Assembly: GCF_021044425.1 (NCBI RefSeq)
Contig: NZ_JAJNEC010000006.1
Coordinates: 353,431 to 417,430 of the forward strand
DNA length: 64,000 nt
Direction of reading: 5' to 3'
Source of the DNA: Niabella pedocola
Lineage (GTDB): Bacteria > Bacteroidota > Bacteroidia > Chitinophagales > Chitinophagaceae
The position numbers and the translations under genes were made by a program. The notes below the pieces were generated by a model. The model made no database searches, was not told the origin of the DNA, and worked only from the letters and a program-made list of their open reading frames with translations. Numbering within the stretch: the first letter of the stretch is position 1; every line of letters starts with the position of its first letter. This document shows positions 26,355 through 35,800 of this stretch, in pieces.

Positions 26355-27290
26355 TCAGTCTTGAAGCGTTTGGAATTGACGCGCCAGCGGTGTGCCCTCC
26401 ACCTGGCGGATAAAAATATCGTTTAACGACGGCAACAGCTCATTAAAGGATTCGATGGCACTGCCGGCATTTAGAAAATGTGCCAGTACCTGGTTATTGC
26501 TCACTTCAGGATGTTTCTGGATCACCAGGGCATCGGATGAAGCCTGTTTTACCGTAAACAATTCCGGGGCTGCTGTTTGCGGCGGTGTGCCGGCAAAGGA
26601 AATCTTATAAAGATGTTCTTTAAAATCCTGTTTGATTCCCTGAACCGTGCCGTCGAGGATTTTCTGGCCCTTATTCACCAGGATGATATGATCACAGATC
26701 TCCTCCACCTGTTCCATCCGGTGTGTACTGAAAATAATAGTGGCACCGTTGCGTGCAAGGTTAAAGATCTCATCCTTGATCAGGTTGCTGTTAACCGGAT
26801 CCAGTCCGCTGAATGGTTCGTCCAGGATGATCAGCCGTGGCTGGTGCAGCACAGTCGTTACAAACTGCAGCTTTTGCTGCATACCCTTGGAAAGGTCCTC
26901 CACCTTTTTATTCCACCAGGAGTCCATTTGCAGTCTGGAAAACCAGGTCTTTAAACTTTCGATGGCATCCCTTTTCTTCAATCCCTTCAACTGGGCAAGA
27001 TACAATGCCTGTTCCCCGATCTTCATTTTTTTGTACAGTCCCCGCTCTTCCGGCATATACCCGATCTTGCCGATATCGTTAACGGGATCAAAAGGATGGC
27101 CCTCGAGTGTAATGGTTCCGGCATCGGGATAAAAAATTCCGGTAATCATACGGATCAGCGTTGTTTTCCCGGCGCCATTGGGGCCCAGCAGTCCAAAGAT
27201 CTGTCCTTCTGAAATGGAGAAACTGATGTCATCTACCGCCTTTTGGGTGGCAAAATATTTTTTTAGATGAGCAACCTGCAGCAAGTCCAT
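26355..27290 (-). CDS. ABC exporter ATP-binding protein (NatA-like)
   Basis: A 311-residue ATPase with all expected motifs: Walker A GPNGAGKTT (about 36-44), signature LSKGMQQK (about 132), Walker B and D-loop LIILDEPFSGLDP (about 152-164) and the switch His in IIFSTHRMEQ. The C-terminal 90 residues carry the DUF4162-like extension typical of the NatA/YhaQ group (DGTVQGIKQDF). It is the first gene of a two-gene minus-strand operon with the permease. Confidence 0.92.
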   Translation of the reverse strand: MDLLQVAHLKKYFATQKAVDDISFSISEGQIFGLLGPNGAGKTTLIRMITGIFYPDAGTITLEGHPFDPVNDIGKIGYMPEERGLYKKMKIGEQALYLAQLKGLKKRDAIESLKTWFSRLQMDSWWNKKVEDLSKGMQQKLQFVTTVLHQPRLIILDEPFSGLDPVNSNLIKDEIFNLARNGATIIFSTHRMEQVEEICDHIILVNKGQKILDGTVQGIKQDFKEHLYKISFAGTPPQTAAPELFTVKQASSDALVIQKHPEVSNNQVLAHFLNAGSAIESFNELLPSLNDIFIRQVEGTPLARQFQTLQD

Positions 27291-27380
27291 ATAAGTGATT
27301 TAAGAGTGTAAATATAGCAAACCGGTAACTTCCCCCATTAATTAATTGATAAGAGGACGGGTACCGGTATGCGCTGGTTT

Positions 27381-27408
27381 TTGCTTTGAAGATTTTACCG
27401 CACCTTTG
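27381..27408 (+). promoter_or_regulatory. Candidate Bacteroidota promoter for the phospholipase-like gene
   Basis: TTG at 27381-27383 and CACCTTTG at 27401-27408 with a 17-bp spacer resemble the TTG/TAnnTTTG promoter of this phylum; the first base of the -7 box is off consensus. The gene starts at 27426. Confidence 0.35.
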
Positions 27409-27425
27409 CAGCATTATTTTAAAAT

Positions 27426-28415
27426 ATGAAGAAAAACATACAGATCGGAATACTGTTAATGGCACTGGTAGCAGGCCTGAGCAGCTGGGGCTTCCTTGTA
27501 CACCGTACGGTTAACCAGCTGGCTGTTTACGGACTGCCCAAAAAAATGCAGGCCTTTTTCTATACTCATATGGATAGCCTGGTGTATAACGCACCCCGGC
27601 CGGATCAGCGGCGAAATGTAGATCCTGCGGAGGGCAATAAACATTTCCTGGATGGAGAATATTACGGCGATAATGCCTTTGATATCATTCCGCATAAATG
27701 GGAAGATGCCGTGGCAAAATATACGGCAGACACCCTGAAGAAATATGGCACCCTGCCCTATGTGGTGGTGGAAACCCAGCAGAAGCTGACGGAAGCCTTT
27801 CGCAAAAGAAACAGGGACAGCATTATTTTCTATGCCACGGACCTGGGGCATTATATTGGTGATGCGCACGTGCCGCTGCACACATCCATCAATTACGACG
27901 GGCAGCTGACCAATCAACAGGGATTGCATGATCTTTGGGAAACCACCATTCCCGAAACGGAACTGGCAGGGTTTGCAATCAAAAGCCGGCATAAGGCGCA
28001 GTACCTGCCCTCTGTTGAAAATGCCATCTGGGATATCCTGAAGCATACTCATTCCCAGCTGCCGGTAATGTTTGCTACGGAGCAGGAAGTGTCAAAAAAT
28101 TTTTCCGATACGGCACGGAAATACCGCTGGGAATTCCGCTGGGGAAAGAACCGCCGGTTCTATTCTAAAGAATTTGCTACAGCGTTTCATAAAGCATTAA
28201 AAGGATCTGTTGACGAACAGCTGATCCGCAGTGCCAATGCCTTATCGGATTTCTGGTACACCGCCTGGGTAAATGCCGGCCGGCCCGATCTGGGCAGCCT
28301 GGTAGCACAACCATATAAAAAGAAGCAGTTCCGTAAGGAACGCAAGGCTTACCGGAAAAACCGGTTGATCGAAAAGGGATGGCTGATCAGTAATAATTTC
28401 AGAACGAGAGACTAG
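27426..28415 (+). CDS. Zinc-dependent phospholipase C/S1-P1 nuclease-like protein
   Basis: A 329-residue exported protein with a short hydrophobic N-terminus. The mature protein starts with Trp and His (WGFLVHRTVNQLAV), as in phospholipase C/P1 nuclease folds, where the N-terminal Trp and several His/Asp bind three zinc ions. Further likely ligands: HKWEDA at about 97, the core DLGHYIGDAHVPLHTSINYD (about 139-158) and GLHDLWE (about 166). A basic C-terminal tail follows. Activity could be phosphodiester hydrolysis of phospholipid or nucleic acid. It stands alone, between the divergent ABC operon and a convergent gene. Confidence 0.78.
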   Translation: MKKNIQIGILLMALVAGLSSWGFLVHRTVNQLAVYGLPKKMQAFFYTHMDSLVYNAPRPDQRRNVDPAEGNKHFLDGEYYGDNAFDIIPHKWEDAVAKYTADTLKKYGTLPYVVVETQQKLTEAFRKRNRDSIIFYATDLGHYIGDAHVPLHTSINYDGQLTNQQGLHDLWETTIPETELAGFAIKSRHKAQYLPSVENAIWDILKHTHSQLPVMFATEQEVSKNFSDTARKYRWEFRWGKNRRFYSKEFATAFHKALKGSVDEQLIRSANALSDFWYTAWVNAGRPDLGSLVAQPYKKKQFRKERKAYRKNRLIEKGWLISNNFRTRD

Positions 28416-28422
28416 GGGAGAA

Positions 28423-28525
28423 ATCCTAAATCTCAAATTCTAAATGCTAAGTCTCGATTCTCAACTCTCGATTCTCAAGTCTCAAGTCTCAAATCTCAAA
28501 TCTCAAATCTCGAATCTCAACTCTC
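28423..28525. repeat. Array of TCTCAAA-like 7-bp repeats
   Basis: About fourteen degenerate heptamers (TCTCAAA, TCTCGAT, TCTCAAG, TCTCGAA) run in one orientation between the phospholipase-like gene and the FAD oxidoreductase. The last units extend into the 3' end of the FAD gene and supply its TGA stop (minus strand, 28517-28519) and last codons. Confidence 0.85.
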
Positions 28526-30106
28526 CAGCTTCAAACAAATCATCTTCGCAACCCGTTCACCATCCATGGCGGCGCTTACAATACCTCCGGCATACCCGGC
28601 GCCTTCGCCGCAGGGATAGAAATTGGCAAGTTGAGGATGCTCCAGGGTGTCCGTGTCTCTCGGAATGCGTACCGGTGATGAGGTGCGCGATTCGGTAGCT
28701 ACGATAACGGCGTCATTGGAATAGTAGCCCCTGATCTTATTACCAAACAGCTGAAAGCCGCGTTGCAGGGCTGTGGTTACAAAAGGAGGCAGTACCTCCC
28801 ATAAAGGAGCGGAATGAAGCCCCGGTAAATAAGAGCAGTCCGGCAGTGATTGCGAAAGCCTGCCTTCACAAAAATCAACCATACGCTGGGCGGGTGCCAC
28901 CAGGTGACCGCCACCTGCCTTAAAAGCTAATTGTTCTACCCATTGCTGAAAGTAAAGCAGGAACAGCGGACTATTTAACGCTGCACCATATGCTTTTTTG
29001 AATGCGGGAACTGCATGTACATCTTTTTCTTCCACCTGTACCACAATGCCCGAGTTGGCATAGGGATTATTGCGCTTGGAGGGCGACCACCCGTTTACGA
29101 CGATCTCATCCTGATCTGTGGCAGCAGGGGCAATGATACCACCGGGACACATACAGAAGGAAAATACGCCCCGGTCGCCTACCTGTTGCACCAGGCTGTA
29201 GGAGGCAGGAGGCAGCCATTCGCCGCGGGAATCGCATTTGTATTGGGCCCGGTCGATCAGTGTTTGCGGATGCTCTGCCCGTACACCCAGGGCAAAAGGC
29301 TTGGCTTCGATCTGCAGGCCTTCGTTATGCAGCAGGTGAAATACATCACGTGCAGAATGACCGGTGGCCAGGATCACCGCTGCCGCGGTAAATGCATCGC
29401 CGTCGGCCGTTTTTACACCCTTAAGAACGCCTTTGTCGGTAATAAAACCGGTTACTTTTTTGTTGAAATGAACAGTTCCGCCGCTGGCCTCAATCTGTTC
29501 GCGCATGGCCGTAATGATCTGGGGCAGTTTATTGGTGCCGATATGGGGATGCGCCTGGTACAGTATTTTTTCCTCGGCTCCGAAGCGTACAAACGTGTTC
29601 AGGATTTTGTTAATATCGCCCCGTTTATTGCTGCGGGTGTAGAGTTTGCCGTCGCTATAGGTACCGGCGCCGCCTTCCCCGAAGCAATAATTGCTTTCGG
29701 GATTCATAACGCCCTGTTTATTGATCGCCGCCAGGTCGCGCCGGCGGGTACGCACATCCTTCCCGCGCTCTAGCACAATGGGCCGGATCCCTTTTTCAAG
29801 GAGCTGCAGGGCGGCAAAAAGCCCGGCCGGTCCGGCGCCCACAATGATCACTTCGCGGGTGGCCTTATGCACGTCTTGGTAAACAGGCTGGATCAGCTCC
29901 CGTTCCTTTGCCGGCTCATCTACATACACCAGCAGGGATAGCTGGATCATGGGCTGACGTCCACGGGCGTCGATTGAACTTTTTAAAATTGTATACCCCG
30001 AGACGGTCCCCGGGTTTTTACCCAATGTACGGGTAATATAAGGAAGAAGCTGTACTGCGTCTTCCGCCTCTTCAGGCTTTACGCGAAGCGTGATGGTTTG
30101 CTGCAT
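28517..30106 (-). CDS. FAD-dependent oxidoreductase (COG2509-like)
   Basis: A 529-residue flavoprotein with an N-terminal domain of about 85 residues, then the Rossmann FAD-binding motif IIVGAGPAGLFAALQLLEKG (about 87-106) and ERGKDVRTRRRD. The segment YCFGEGGAGTYSDGKLYTR (about 140-158) is typical of the uncharacterised FAD-dependent dehydrogenase group. A second nucleotide-related motif, VILATGHSARDVFHLL, sits at about 250, and the C-terminal FAD contact is YPCGEGAGYAGGI. Substrate is unknown. The gene ends inside a heptamer repeat array. Confidence 0.85.
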   Translation of the reverse strand: MQQTITLRVKPEEAEDAVQLLPYITRTLGKNPGTVSGYTILKSSIDARGRQPMIQLSLLVYVDEPAKERELIQPVYQDVHKATREVIIVGAGPAGLFAALQLLEKGIRPIVLERGKDVRTRRRDLAAINKQGVMNPESNYCFGEGGAGTYSDGKLYTRSNKRGDINKILNTFVRFGAEEKILYQAHPHIGTNKLPQIITAMREQIEASGGTVHFNKKVTGFITDKGVLKGVKTADGDAFTAAAVILATGHSARDVFHLLHNEGLQIEAKPFALGVRAEHPQTLIDRAQYKCDSRGEWLPPASYSLVQQVGDRGVFSFCMCPGGIIAPAATDQDEIVVNGWSPSKRNNPYANSGIVVQVEEKDVHAVPAFKKAYGAALNSPLFLLYFQQWVEQLAFKAGGGHLVAPAQRMVDFCEGRLSQSLPDCSYLPGLHSAPLWEVLPPFVTTALQRGFQLFGNKIRGYYSNDAVIVATESRTSSPVRIPRDTDTLEHPQLANFYPCGEGAGYAGGIVSAAMDGERVAKMICLKLES

Positions 30107-30179
30107 ATGTCCGATTTTTATCCGGAAAATTTTTACAAAGAAATGAAAATTTCACGGCAGATACCGGAACTTTATCATC

Positions 30180-30704
30180 ATGAAAAAGCAGGTGACCGTT
30201 TCCTTAACCGCGCGATTGCTGAAGTTTGCGGAAAATGGCGATAAAACCGGGTGGACCTATATTGAGATTCCGGCCGACCTGGCGCAGGAGTTGCTGCCCG
30301 GTAATAAAAAGAGCTTCCAGGTGAAGGGGGCTCTCGACCATCATAAAATAGCCGGGGCTTCGCTGTTGCCCATGGGCGGAGGCAATTTTATCCTGCCGGT
30401 AAATGCCACCATGCGAAAGGGCATCCGTAAAAAAGAAGGGGCAATGGTGGAAGTGCAGCTGCAACTGGAAACCAAAAAATACGAGCTCAATAAGGAACTG
30501 CTGGATTGTTTGGCGGAGGAACCGGAGGCGCTTGCCTACTTCCGTTCCCTGGCGCCCTCGCACCAAAACTATTTCAGCAAATGGGTAGATGCTGCAAAAA
30601 CAGATGGCACAAAGGTTACCCGCATTGCCCGGTGTGTACATGGGTTGCAGCGGAAATGGAATTATGGCCAGATGATCCGGTTCTATAAGAATAAGGAGGG
30701 CTGA
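30180..30704 (+). CDS. DUF1905/YdeI-OmdA family protein
   Basis: A 174-residue cytoplasmic protein. Residues about 5-95 match DUF1905 (GWTYIEIPADLAQEL, FQVKGALDHHKIAGASLLPM, GNFILPVNATMRKGIRKKEG). Residues about 115-170 match the YdeI/OmdA helical domain (LAYFRSLAPSHQNYFSKWVD, then TKVTRIARCVHGLQRKW). Members have been linked to antibiotic or metal tolerance, but the mechanism is not known. It is divergent from the FAD gene with a 73-bp gap. Confidence 0.82.
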   Translation: MKKQVTVSLTARLLKFAENGDKTGWTYIEIPADLAQELLPGNKKSFQVKGALDHHKIAGASLLPMGGGNFILPVNATMRKGIRKKEGAMVEVQLQLETKKYELNKELLDCLAEEPEALAYFRSLAPSHQNYFSKWVDAAKTDGTKVTRIARCVHGLQRKWNYGQMIRFYKNKEG

Positions 30705-30887
30705 TTTAAACAGAAGGACGGGTCGCCTGTTCTGAACTGCATAAAAACCAGTAGCCGATATTGTTTCCCGTAAAAGAAGCGGACGCAAAAAGAATGATAG
30801 CTGTCTTTAGACGTCCGGATAAATAATAAACCGATATTTGTGCCATACCGGGGCTCCGGTATTTATAATGCCTCATTAAAACGATAC

Positions 30888-31451
30888 ATGGGAAGGGATC
30901 AGCATTTAAAGCGTCAATTGTTGTGGGAACGGATCATTAACGGAGACAAAGACGCTTTTTTTGATCTGTACAAAGAACTGTATTACCCGCTGGTAAATTT
31001 TGGAATAACCATATGTGCGGATGCTGCGGTAGCGGCAGAGGCGGCTGATGAGGTATTTATTACGCTGTGGCAAAAGCACCGCTCATTCGGTCGCGTAGAA
31101 CAGGTTGAATCCTACCTGCGCACGTTTGTGAAGCGTAAGATCTTTCGCCTGCTGGAGCGCAAACGCAAAATAAACGATGCCCTGGCAAATTCCTTTAAAG
31201 AAGACGAGTGGGTGGAGATGAGTTACGAGGAGTTCATTGTACGGGTTCAAACGGACGAACTGGTAAAGGAACAATTAAAAGCTGCCCTGGAGAAGCTCAC
31301 TTACCGGCAAAAACAGTTAATCTGTCTGAAGTTCTTCGACGGGCTTTCCTATGAACAGATCGCTGCGCAAACCAATCAAACCATTAAAACAGCCTATAAC
31401 ACCATTTATGATGCGCTGAAAATACTAAGGAAGGAACTGGGCGCAGCTTAG
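30888..31451 (+). CDS. ECF sigma factor paired with FecR
   Basis: A 187-residue sigma-70 family ECF protein. The ATG at 30888 (MGRDQHLKRQ) is preferred over an in-frame GTG at 30840. Region 2 lies at about 14-85 (GDKDAFFDLYKELYYPLVNF; DEVFITLWQKHRSF) and region 4 at about 125-180 (LTYRQKQLICLKFFDGLSYE, then QIAAQTNQTIKTAYNTIYDA). It is followed after a 229-bp gap by a FecR-type anti-sigma gene and then an STN-domain SusC, the usual arrangement of Bacteroidota trans-envelope signalling. The gap contains an A-rich stretch and is likely the promoter of fecR. Confidence 0.9.
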   Translation: MGRDQHLKRQLLWERIINGDKDAFFDLYKELYYPLVNFGITICADAAVAAEAADEVFITLWQKHRSFGRVEQVESYLRTFVKRKIFRLLERKRKINDALANSFKEDEWVEMSYEEFIVRVQTDELVKEQLKAALEKLTYRQKQLICLKFFDGLSYEQIAAQTNQTIKTAYNTIYDALKILRKELGAA

Positions 31452-31680
31452 CCAGCCAGCAGTTATCAGCAGGCTGCCTGCATCCGACAAAGATCGGCAT
31501 CTATATCTGCGCACAGCGGTCTTTATCCCACCCGCTAAAAGCCGGCCCCGCGTACTTTCAGGAGCTGATGCGGACCTTTTCAAAAAAAAAATAAAAAAAA
31601 GTTTGATTTTTCTTAGGAAAAAGGAATAGATACGGGCACTGTTATATTATAAAGGGTGCTATTGCCATTTTTGAACCGTT

Positions 31681-32748
31681 ATGACGATTGATCGAACAGA
31701 TTTTAATGCAGAGGACTTTTTAATCGACAGCAGTTTTCAGCAGTATTGTGCCGGAACCGATGCGTTGAGCATTCGTTACTGGGAGCAATACATCGCGGCA
31801 CATCCGGAGCAGAAAGCGGTTATTGAGGAAGCCCGGCGCCTGTACCGGATCCTGAGCGGCAACAAACCGGAGATGAATGCCCGCCTGGCTGCAGTTGAAA
31901 AGAAAATGGACCGGCGTGCCGGGATGCGGCTCCTGGGCAATACCTGGTTCAGGGCGGCAGCGGTATTCCTGATCCTGGCATCGGGTATGGGGTGGTACCT
32001 GGGGATGCGCCACCAGGCACCAGATGTATATAACGAAGCCCCCATGGCCGTTTATACCACCAGCAGCGGGGAACGGAAAAAGATCGTATTACCGGATGGT
32101 ACGGTTGTATTACTGAATGCGCAAAGCCGGTTATCGGTGCGCAAAGCATTTAACGGTACCAACCGGGATGTATTGCTGAATGGGGAGGGCTTTTTTAGTG
32201 TGGCGCACAACCGCAACAAGCCCTTCAATGTATATACCGGGGACCTAAAAGTAAAAGTACTGGGTACGGAGTTTAATGTAAAGGCCTATGACAATGACGC
32301 CTCATCGGAGGTGACGTTGCTGAAAGGGGCGGTTACCATGGAAACAACCCAAACCGGTAATGCCGCCATCTCCCTTAAGCCGGGACAGAAGATCGTTTAT
32401 AACCGGAAACGCTCCGGTAAAAATACGGAAACCGCCAGGACCGGTACCGGAGATAATCTTCCTGAGATGACATTGTATCCATATACGCTTACCAAGGACA
32501 GCACCATTTTAGAAACGGCGTGGACCCAAAACCGTATTGTGATCCAGGATCAGGAGCTGAAGGATGTAAAGGAACTCCTGGAAAAATGGTATGGAGTGGA
32601 GATTGTTTTCGATGATCCGGACATCGGGTCTTACCGTTTTACAGCCGTTTTTATAAATGAAACCATTGAACAGGCTTTAACTGCTTTGCAACAGGCAAAG
32701 AGCTTTAAATACAGCATACAGGGAAATAAAATAACAATAACAAAATAA
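31681..32748 (+). CDS. FecR-family membrane anti-sigma factor
   Basis: A 355-residue inner-membrane regulator. The cytoplasmic N-terminus (residues 1-75) contacts the ECF sigma factor, a single helix lies at about 84-102 (WFRAAAVFLILASGMGWYLG), and the periplasmic part carries the FecR domain (about 120-220: TSSGERKKIVLPDGTVVLLN and LLNGEGFFSVAHNRNKPFNV) plus a C-terminal STN-interacting domain (DQELKDVKELLEKWYGVEIV). It relays the occupied state of the SusC below to the sigma factor. Confidence 0.95.
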   Translation: MTIDRTDFNAEDFLIDSSFQQYCAGTDALSIRYWEQYIAAHPEQKAVIEEARRLYRILSGNKPEMNARLAAVEKKMDRRAGMRLLGNTWFRAAAVFLILASGMGWYLGMRHQAPDVYNEAPMAVYTTSSGERKKIVLPDGTVVLLNAQSRLSVRKAFNGTNRDVLLNGEGFFSVAHNRNKPFNVYTGDLKVKVLGTEFNVKAYDNDASSEVTLLKGAVTMETTQTGNAAISLKPGQKIVYNRKRSGKNTETARTGTGDNLPEMTLYPYTLTKDSTILETAWTQNRIVIQDQELKDVKELLEKWYGVEIVFDDPDIGSYRFTAVFINETIEQALTALQQAKSFKYSIQGNKITITK

Positions 32749-32753
32749 AAAAA

Positions 32754-32785
32754 GGACGGTGTTTGCGCACCGCCCGTACTTTTTT
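32754..32785 (+). terminator. Hairpin with T-run between fecR and susC
   Basis: Stem CGGTG/CACCG at 32757-32761 and 32768-32772, extended by GG/CC after one mismatch, is followed by TTTTTT at 32780-32785. It may end the fecR transcript or act as an attenuator that limits read-through into susC. Confidence 0.5.
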
Positions 32786-32808
32786 GACTTGAAAGAGATT
32801 GGTGGCCC

Positions 32809-35800
32809 ATGCTCCAACATACGCCATTCAATCAATTATTACGATCAAAATACAAAAATATGAACTATTATTTGCTTCTGCGGCATTCCCGGTACAGGAA
32901 TGTCTTTAAATGGATTGTATTCATGAAACTAACGATTCTTTTCGCCTGTATTGCGTTGAATGTTTCGGCGAATGTGTTTTCCCAGGACAAGGTTTCCCTT
33001 CACATCCAGAAGGAAAACCTTGCCAATGTGCTGAAGATGATTGAACAGCAAACCAGTTACCGGTTTGTGTACAGCTCTTCCTATGTACCGGTTGAAAAAA
33101 ATATCAGCATTTCTGTAAAAAATGCTTCGATAAACGAGGTGCTTACGCAATTGCTCCGGGGTACCAACCTGGGTTTTTCGGTAACCGGCACCTCACTGGT
33201 GACCATCTCCCGTCAGGAGGATATTACCATTACCGGAACGGTTAAAAATGAGCAGGGTGAACCACTGATCGGGGCTTCTGTAAAGATCAAAGGAAGCGCT
33301 ACCGGCATTGCTACTGACGGCGACGGCCGTTTCTCGATCCGCGTTCCGGCAGGCGGAAGCATACTGGTATTTTCCCATGTGGGATACGAGGATGTGGAAG
33401 TACCGGTTACAACCCCTCAAAGTATCAGTATCGTTTTAAAAGAAAAGCAGCAGGAATCGGCGGAAGTAGTGGTGATCGGGTATGGAACCCAAAAGAAGAT
33501 CAACCTTAGCGGTGCCGTAGCACAGGTAGGGGGTAAGGATCTGGTGAACCGGCCGGTACCGAATGTTACCGCGGCTTTGCAGGGTGTGGTACCCGGTGTA
33601 ACGGTTACCCGGTCCAGCGGTAAGCCGGGTGCTGAAGGCATTAGCTTCCAGATCAGGGGTGCCACTTCCTCAAACGGCGCCAGTGCCCTGGTGCTGGTGG
33701 ATGGAATTGAACAGAATATCAACCTGATCGATCCGAATGAAGTAGAAACAATCTCCGTACTTAAAGATGCATCGGCCTCTGCCATATATGGAGCAAGGGC
33801 GGCGGCCGGAGTAGTGCTCATTACTACTAAAAAAGCAGCGCTGGGTAAAACGCGGGTAACGTTTAACGGATACTACGGATGGAACATCAACGCCCGGATG
33901 CCGGAACGGCTCAATTCCTGGGATGAACAGATCCTGATTGATGAAGCGCGCGCCAATGCTACCGGATCGCCGGAGTATAATGCCGAGCAGCGGGAATGGA
34001 TCCGCAATCCCAATTTATGGTACCGCCCCAACCCCGCAACCGATCGCTGGGAGTACTTCGCCAATACCAACTGGATCAAGGAGGGGATGGATAAGGTCAA
34101 TCATATGCAGAACTATTCGTTGTCTGTAAGCGGGGGTACGGATAAGCTGAACTACCTGGTAATGGGAAGCTTTTATAACAGGGACGGGGTGTTGCGGTAT
34201 GGCCCGGATAACAACGACCGCTATAACCTGAGAAGTAATATCAATGCAGAACTTAATAAGTATATCAGCCTGAAAGTAAACCTGGGGTATATCAGCTCGG
34301 TGATCGATGAAAATTCATATGGTACGGATGGCATCATCAACCTGATTTACCGGGGGCGCACCCGCCAGCCCCTCTATGTGCCGGACGAGGATACCACAGG
34401 GCAGCGCTATAATGGCGACCTGATGCTCAATCCCGTGGATATTGAAAATAATGCAGGGCTCAAACGGTCGAACCTGGAAAACCTTACGGCAAGGCTTGGT
34501 TTCCAGGTAAAGAATGTGGTAAAAGGACTTACGCTGGATGTGATCGGCTGGAGAAACCAGGGCTTCCTGACCTCCGAGGCTCATAACCGGAGCATCTTCT
34601 GGTATGGCCGTTCAAAGAATACCGTAAGAGGCGTGATCAACGATCCCAACTCGATTTCGGTGATCAAGGCAAAAAGTTTTCAAAACAATCTGCAGGGATA
34701 CCTCACCTACCAGCTGAATGTTGGCGGTGATCATCATATCAAACTGATGCAGGGCGGATCTTATGAAGAATACCGGGCCGATTCACTGACCACCAGCGTG
34801 CAGCGGATGTTTAACAACGAGGTGTTCAATGTAAACTTTGGCGATCCTACCACGCTTCAATCGCGGCAGGATATCGGCACCTGGGCGCTGGCTTCCGCGT
34901 TTGGAAGAGTGAATTACGATTATAAAGGCCGTTATTTCCTGGAAGCTTCCTACCGGTATGATGGCAGCTCGCGGCTGGCACCGGAAAATCGCTGGCAGTT
35001 GTTCCCGTCCTTTTCGGCCGCATGGCGCTTAGGTGATGAACCATTTATTAGGGATCATCTTTCTTTTGTAAATGATCTGAAGCTGCGGGGCTCCTGGGGT
35101 GAACTGGGCAACGGCTCCCCGCTGGGCTATTATCCCTACCTGGCTACGCTTACCTCCGGCAACAACCTGGTGTTTAATAATGCAAGAGCCCAGTATTATT
35201 ACCAGGAGGTACTGGCATCACCCTTTGTAACCTGGGAAACATTGCAGCAGATGAATATCGGTCTGGATCTGGCACTGTTCCGGAACCGGCTCCAGTTAAC
35301 GGCCGATTATTATGTGAAACGTAATAAAGACATGCTGGCGAAAGTAAACCTGCCCAGTATTATCGGGGTAGCCACACCTTTTTACAATACCGGCGAGCTG
35401 AAAAGCTGGGGTACGGAGCTGGATGTAAAATGGAATGATAAATGGGGGGCTGTAAATTATAATATCGGCTTTAATATTTCTGATATGCAGAATAAGCTGG
35501 TGAAGTACAACGGACTGAATGTGATTAACCTCGACGCTAATGCCCAGGGCGGCATTACACCGTTGCTGGAAGGATACCCGTTGAATACGGTGTGGGGATA
35601 CCGGACCGACGGCTTTTTCCAGACGCAGCAGGAAGCCGATGATTACAGAAGTCGCATACAGGTACCACCCAATGCCAGCTTCCCGGTGAAATCGGCACCC
35701 GGTGATATCCGGTACGTAGATCTCAACGGAGATAACAGGATCAACTTCGGCAGCGCTACGCCACAGGATCGCGGCGACCTGGTATACCTGGGTACCACAA

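Noticed and set aside
28423..28525. Heptamer arrays as CRISPR or coding repeats
   Set aside because: Period is 7 bp without spacers, and translation in any frame gives low-complexity peptide without start context.
29015..29773. Plus-strand 252-codon open frame
   Set aside because: Antisense to the FAD oxidoreductase with its intact motifs; typical shadow frame.
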